Source: Streptomyces sp. SM11 (lineage in GTDB: Bacteria; Actinomycetota; Actinomycetes; Streptomycetales; Streptomycetaceae). From it: DNA of 64,000 nucleotides. The notes under the pieces are model-generated. The model searched no databases, was not told the DNA's origin, and saw nothing but the letters and a program-made list of their open reading frames with translations. Location: assembly GCF_002910905.1 (NCBI RefSeq), contig NZ_NEUE01000260.1, positions 1-64,000 on the forward strand. Reading direction: 5' to 3'. Positions 59,942 through 64,000 of the stretch are shown piece by piece. A program made the position numbers and the translations under genes. The stretch's first letter is position 1. The number at the start of each line of letters is the position of its first letter.

Positions 59942-61825
59942 ATGAACCTGACTCAAGCGCTGGGGAGGTCTTCCGGCGCCCTGCGGAAATTCCGGTCGGA
60001 GGCCACCAACGCCGGGAAGTCCACGAGAACCCTGTCCGGGGGCTCTCTGCGGAGCGACCGCGAACTCAAGAAGCTCAAGACCTCCGCCCAGGCCTCCGCC
60101 CGCCAGTTCACCGCCATCCAGCGCGCCGCCGACAAGGCCGACCGCTCGATGGCCAAGGCCGGCCGGACCGCCAAGAAGAGCGGGCCCCAGGTCGGAAAGT
60201 TCAAGTCCGGGGCCGACAAGGCGTCCAAGGGCATGAAGGGGCTCAACAAGTCGATGAAGGGCAACCTCGTCGGCCAGTTGCTCTCCCTGCTCGCCCCGAT
60301 CGTCGAGAAGGTGGTCGAGATGGCCGCCCGCTCGAAGACCATGCAGAAGGTCCTCAAGGTCGCCTTCGCCGCGATCAAGAAGGTCATCAGCTCGGTCATG
60401 AAGGTCGTCGGGCCGATCATGAAGAAGGCCGGCGCACTGATCAAGAAGGTCTGGAACGGCATCAAGAAGACGATCACCTTCGTCATCAAGGCCGTCGCCA
60501 AGGTCATCACGACCTACTTCAACGCCTGGAAGAAGATCATCACCACGGTGATGAACGCCGTCAGGAAGGTCATCTCCAGCGTCTGGAACGGCATCCGGAA
60601 GATCATCACCCCCGTCGTCAACTGGATCCGCAGCGTCATCCCCCAGGCCTTCAGCCGGGTCAAGGAGAGGCTGGCCGGCATCTGGGGCGGGCTGAAGGGC
60701 ATCGCGAGCCGCGCCTTCAACAGCATCAAGGGGGCGGTGAAAGGCCCCGTCAACGCCGTCATCCGGCTCATCAACTCCGCGATCGGCAGGCTCAACCGCA
60801 TCAAGGTGTCGATCCCCGGCTGGGTCCCTGGCGTCGGCGGGAAGACCTTCGGCATCAGCCTGCCGAAGATCCCGCAGCTGGCGGCCGGCGGCATCGTGGC
60901 CCCGCGCAACGGCGGCGTGCACGCGATCGTCGCCGAGGCCGGTGAGGCCGAGGCCGTGCTGCCGCTGTCCAAGCTGGACCGGCTGCTGCGGCACACCGCC
61001 CGCCGGGCCAGGGCCGAGTCGGTCAGCGCCACGGCCGGCGCGATGGCCGGCTTCCGGATCGAGTACGCGCTCAACTCGCAGGCCGGCCAGAAGATGATGC
61101 AGCAGGTCTTCGGCCAGGTCCGCAAGGTCTTCCAGGCGATCTGGAAGTTCCTCGGTCCCGTCCTCAAGGTGTACGCCACCGTGATCTCAGCCTACTTCAA
61201 GGCCGCCATCAAGATCATCACCACGGTCCTGGCCGTCGTCGGCCCGCTGCTCTCCAAGGGCTTCCACTCCACCCGGAGCGCCGTCACCTCGGCCACCCGC
61301 GCCCTCTCCGGCCTCGTCCGCCGGACCTGGCGCGGTTTCCGCGCCGTGATCCGGCCCGTCCTGAGCTGGATCACGCAGAAGATCCCCAGCATGTTCACCC
61401 GGGTGAAGAGCGCCCTGTCCCGGACCCTGACCGGCATGGGCCGCTTCATCAGCACCGGCATGCAGGGCGTCATGGCCGCCGTCACCGGGCCGGTCAAGGC
61501 GCTGATCTCCTTCGCCAACTGGGTCATCGACGGCCTCAACAAGCTGAGCTTCAGCTTCTTCGGGAAGAAGTTCGGCGTCGACCTGCCCAAGATCCCCCAG
61601 CTCGCCGAGGGCGGTGTCGTCCAGCCCGCCGGGCCGGACACCGCCTCCGCCGTGCTGCCGCTCTCCGCGCTCAGCCGGCTGCGCCCCGCCGAGGCCGCAC
61701 CGCGCACGGCCGGCCCCGCCCACCCCACGGACCGCACCCGGCTGCGCACCTACCACGCGGCCGAGGGCAACGGACCGCTCGCCGTCGCCGGCGACCTGCT
61801 GTTCCTGTACGGGACGGCGGCATGA
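59942..61825 (+). CDS. phage tail tape measure protein
   Basis: A 627-residue basic, helical protein. N-terminal coiled segment (SGALRKFRSEATNAGKSTRT, SARQFTAIQRAADKADRSMA), then long amphipathic/hydrophobic helices (VLKVAFAAIKKVISSVMKVV). It contains a duplicated module ending LPKIPQLAAGGIVAPRNGG...EAVLPLSKLDRLL and LPKIPQLAEGGVVQPAGPD...SAVLPLSALSRL, a pattern common in actinophage tape measures. It is intact. GGGAGACAGAGA precedes the ATG. It sets tail length and is the largest gene of the module. Confidence 0.88.
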   Translation: MNLTQALGRSSGALRKFRSEATNAGKSTRTLSGGSLRSDRELKKLKTSAQASARQFTAIQRAADKADRSMAKAGRTAKKSGPQVGKFKSGADKASKGMKGLNKSMKGNLVGQLLSLLAPIVEKVVEMAARSKTMQKVLKVAFAAIKKVISSVMKVVGPIMKKAGALIKKVWNGIKKTITFVIKAVAKVITTYFNAWKKIITTVMNAVRKVISSVWNGIRKIITPVVNWIRSVIPQAFSRVKERLAGIWGGLKGIASRAFNSIKGAVKGPVNAVIRLINSAIGRLNRIKVSIPGWVPGVGGKTFGISLPKIPQLAAGGIVAPRNGGVHAIVAEAGEAEAVLPLSKLDRLLRHTARRARAESVSATAGAMAGFRIEYALNSQAGQKMMQQVFGQVRKVFQAIWKFLGPVLKVYATVISAYFKAAIKIITTVLAVVGPLLSKGFHSTRSAVTSATRALSGLVRRTWRGFRAVIRPVLSWITQKIPSMFTRVKSALSRTLTGMGRFISTGMQGVMAAVTGPVKALISFANWVIDGLNKLSFSFFGKKFGVDLPKIPQLAEGGVVQPAGPDTASAVLPLSALSRLRPAEAAPRTAGPAHPTDRTRLRTYHAAEGNGPLAVAGDLLFLYGTAA

Positions 61826-61866
61826 GCACCCACCCGCCCCACGACTGAAGCGAGGTGACGGCCCGC

Positions 61867-62811
61867 ATGGCCGAGACCACAACCACACATCCCCACGAGA
61901 CCGCACCCGGCTCACTGATCACCCGCGACGGGCAGATCCAGTGGGCCGGACTGCTGATGGGCCCCGGAACGCCGTACGAGATCGACCGCACCGGCATCAC
62001 CGGCTGGGACGACCTCCCGGTCCTGGACACCGGTGACATCTCCCGCCCCGATCAGCACGGCGCCTGGCCCGGCGCCCGCTGGGCCCAGCCCCGCATCGTC
62101 GGGGCCTCCCTCTGGCTGCTGCCCCGGAAGGCCGAACAGGCCCTCGGCGTCCTCTCCGCCTTCCGCGCCGCCACCGGAGCGGAAGGCGGGGAGCGCTGGC
62201 TGGCGGTGCGGCTGCACGGCCAGACGCTCGCCGTCCGGGCACGGGTGAGCCGCCGGGTCGTACCGCAGGACCGGTCCTTCGTGGTGCACGGCACGTCCAG
62301 GACGAGCATCCAGTGGACCGCGACCGACCCGCGCCGCTTCGGAGCGGTCCTGCGGGAGGCCCGGGCGTCCCTGCCCGTGCAGGAACCGGGCCTGGACTGG
62401 CCCGCCGAACCGGGTCCGGCCGGCATGGGGCTCCAGTGGCCGCTGGAGTGGGGCGAGACCGGCACCGCGGGCACCTGCACCGCGGTCAACGAGGGGGGAG
62501 CGGCGGCCCTCCCGGTCATCGAGTTCCGTGGGCTGCTCCGGCGCCCCACGCTGACCCGGCTCGGTGACGGCCGACAGCTCCAGTACGACATCGTGCTCGG
62601 CCCCCAGGACGTCCTGACCGTCGACACCGAGGCGGGCACCGTCCTGCTCAACGGCACCGCGTCCCGGCTCTACACCGCGGCCCCAACCTCCGCCCCCGAG
62701 CAGCTGTTCCACCTGCCGCCCGGCGCCACGGAGCTGGCCTTCCGGGCCGGGGACGCCACGCCCGACCCGCGGGCCTCGGTCACCCTGCGCTGGCGCGACG
62801 CCCACTGGTGA
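61867..62811 (+). CDS. distal tail (Dit)-like / siphovirus tail component protein
   Basis: A 314-residue protein directly after the tape measure. Motifs: SLITRDGQIQWAGLLMGPGT, YEIDRTGITGWDDLPVLDTG, RRVVPQDRSFVVHGTSRTSI, QWTATDPRRFG, ending ASVTLRWRDAHW. The D-R-x-V-W-TATDPRR block is a hallmark of phage distal tail proteins of the siphovirus type, which form the hexameric hub at the tail tip. ATG at 61867 follows GAGGTGACGGCCCGC; a GTG 12 bases upstream is an alternative. Intact. Confidence 0.82.
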   Translation: MAETTTTHPHETAPGSLITRDGQIQWAGLLMGPGTPYEIDRTGITGWDDLPVLDTGDISRPDQHGAWPGARWAQPRIVGASLWLLPRKAEQALGVLSAFRAATGAEGGERWLAVRLHGQTLAVRARVSRRVVPQDRSFVVHGTSRTSIQWTATDPRRFGAVLREARASLPVQEPGLDWPAEPGPAGMGLQWPLEWGETGTAGTCTAVNEGGAAALPVIEFRGLLRRPTLTRLGDGRQLQYDIVLGPQDVLTVDTEAGTVLLNGTASRLYTAAPTSAPEQLFHLPPGATELAFRAGDATPDPRASVTLRWRDAHW

Positions 62812-62858
62812 CCCTCCCGCGGCGCCCGACCACCACCACCCCATCTCAGGAGGACAAC

Positions 62859-64000
62859 ATGCCTGTACGCAGTGCCTGGCTCATCAACCGCACCGAGACC
62901 GAGAGCGGCCAGACCCGCGCCGACACCCGGCTCGCCCCGCTCGGCACCATGACCCCGAACGGAGCGCTGACCGGAGCCGGCGGCGTGATGCCCGGTTCCG
63001 CCGACGGCGAGCACCTGATGTCCGGGCTCTACGTCTTCGGTGAGAGCGCCGGTATGAAGGTGACCGTCACCCCGGGCCGTGCGGTGATCCAGGGCCAGGG
63101 AGCGGCCGGGACCTACCCGGTCGTCCTCACCGACCACGCGACCCTCACCCTCGACGACGGGAACGCCTCCAACGACCGCATCGACCTCGTCGTGCTGCGC
63201 GTCCGCGACGCCCAGTTCGACGCCGGCGACCGCACCGAAGCCTCTCTGGAGGTCATCACCGGCGAGGCGAAGGCCCTCCCGAGCCGCCGCGGGTCCCGTC
63301 GGCGTCCCTCCGTCTCGCCCGGATCACGGTGCCCGCCGGAGCCTCCGTCGGCACGGGCGGCATCGTCTGGGAGGAAGCCGTCTACGACCTGCGCGTACCG
63401 ACCGTGGCGATCGGCGGCATCCTGCCCGAGTCCTGGAACCGCGACGTCGCCGGCGGCTACCCGGGGCAGTACCGCGACTCCTCCGCCGCCCTGCAGCGCT
63501 GGGACGGGACACGCTGGGCGAGCTACCCGCGGCAGACCGGCGGCATCGCCCCGCAGGACGCGCTGGCCGCAGGTGAGTACACCGGCCAGTACCGCGACGA
63601 GGCCGGACGGCTGGAGCGCTGGGACGGCACCGTCTGGCGCCCGGCCGTACCGTCCACCGCCTGGGCGAACCACACCGACGGCGGGTACTGCACCTCCACC
63701 TCCTGGGTGGAGGCGGTCAGCGACACCACCGGCCCCACGATCACCGCGACCTTCACCGTGCCGGTCACCGGCGCGGTCCTGGTCACCGTCGGCTTCATGG
63801 GGCACACCGGCGTCGACGGACAGTGGTCCCGCATGGGCGTCAACATCCGCAAGGACGGCGCCCTGGTCTTCGGAGCGAACGAGGTCCGCTCGGCGACGGT
63901 CGGGTCCAAGGCCATGACCTCGGTGTCCGCCACCTCCCACCTCACGGGACTGCAGCCCGGCGCGGTCTACACGGCGGTCTCCGCCTACACCACGTCGGCG
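62859..64000 (+). pseudogene. minor tail / fibre-like protein, frameshifted and cut by the window end
   Basis: MPVRSAWLINRTETESGQTR, DTRLAPLGTMTPNGALT, MKVTVTPGRAVIQGQGAAGT, NDRIDLVVLRVRDAQFDAGD, GEAKALP runs in one frame; PPRVPSASLRLARITVPAGA, VYDLRVPTVAIGGILPES follows in the next and stays open to 64000. One missing G near 63281 explains it. Two repeats (GGYPGQYRDSSAALQRWDGT and GEYTGQYRDEAGRLERWDGT) follow, then a beta-rich domain. It resembles phage receptor-binding or fibre subunits. AGGAGGA precedes the ATG. Confidence 0.74.

Overview
High-GC actinobacterial DNA. The protein families and the gene order (acpS-glmS; coaA; glmM-rpsI-rplM; truA-rplQ-rpoA-rpsK-rpsM-rpmJ-infA-map-adk-secY; the complete spc and S10 clusters; tuf-fusA-rpsG-rpsL) are those of a Streptomyces chromosome near the ribosomal-protein superlocus. 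XRE/DUF397 pairs, lipoproteins and GTG starts fit that genus. No rRNA, tRNA or CRISPR array was seen.

Layout. 1-3.3 kb: the edge of an NAD(P)HX repair gene, acpS and glmS (minus), then a VapBC-like toxin-antitoxin pair (plus). 3.3-13.9 kb: accessory genes, namely an M14 carboxypeptidase, a YciI/ECF sigma pair, an ArsR-like regulator, exported proteins, an HTH protein with a proline-rich linker, and an ATPase/XRE/DUF397 module with a very recent tandem DUF397 duplication. 14-19.3 kb: an ECF sigma factor with its partner, coaA, a membrane protein and glmM. 19.5-41.1 kb: about 21 kb of ribosomal-protein and associated genes, nearly all on the minus strand, with an ABC-F ATPase and truA between rplM and rplQ. 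Hairpins mark the likely transcript borders after rpsQ, rplO, adk, rpoA and rplQ. 41.7-45.7 kb: a short spacer between the S10 and str operons holding two intact exported proteins (a peptidoglycan-binding-like protein and a trypsin-like protease) and three broken genes. 45.9-50.3 kb: the str operon.

50.7-64 kb: beyond the str operon are a regulatory stretch and then a siphovirus-style tail module on the plus strand: tail completion protein, tail tube protein, tail assembly chaperones with a classical -1 slippery heptamer, tape measure protein, distal tail protein and a fibre-like protein cut by the window end. No capsid, terminase or integrase gene is visible, so this looks like a domesticated phage tail (tailocin-like) or its relic, possibly continuing beyond the window. 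A 3.9-kb island of lower GC (55.2-59.1 kb) separates the chaperones from the tape measure gene. It carries, on the opposite strand, seven DUF3592-like small membrane-protein genes or fragments and an IS630-like transposase relic.

A recurring feature is single-base indels, many in short homopolymers, which break at least eleven genes. All lie in the accessory stretches (42-45 and 53-64 kb); none is in the roughly 26 kb of translation genes. This could be real decay of dispensable DNA or uneven sequence quality, and it decides whether the tail module could be functional.
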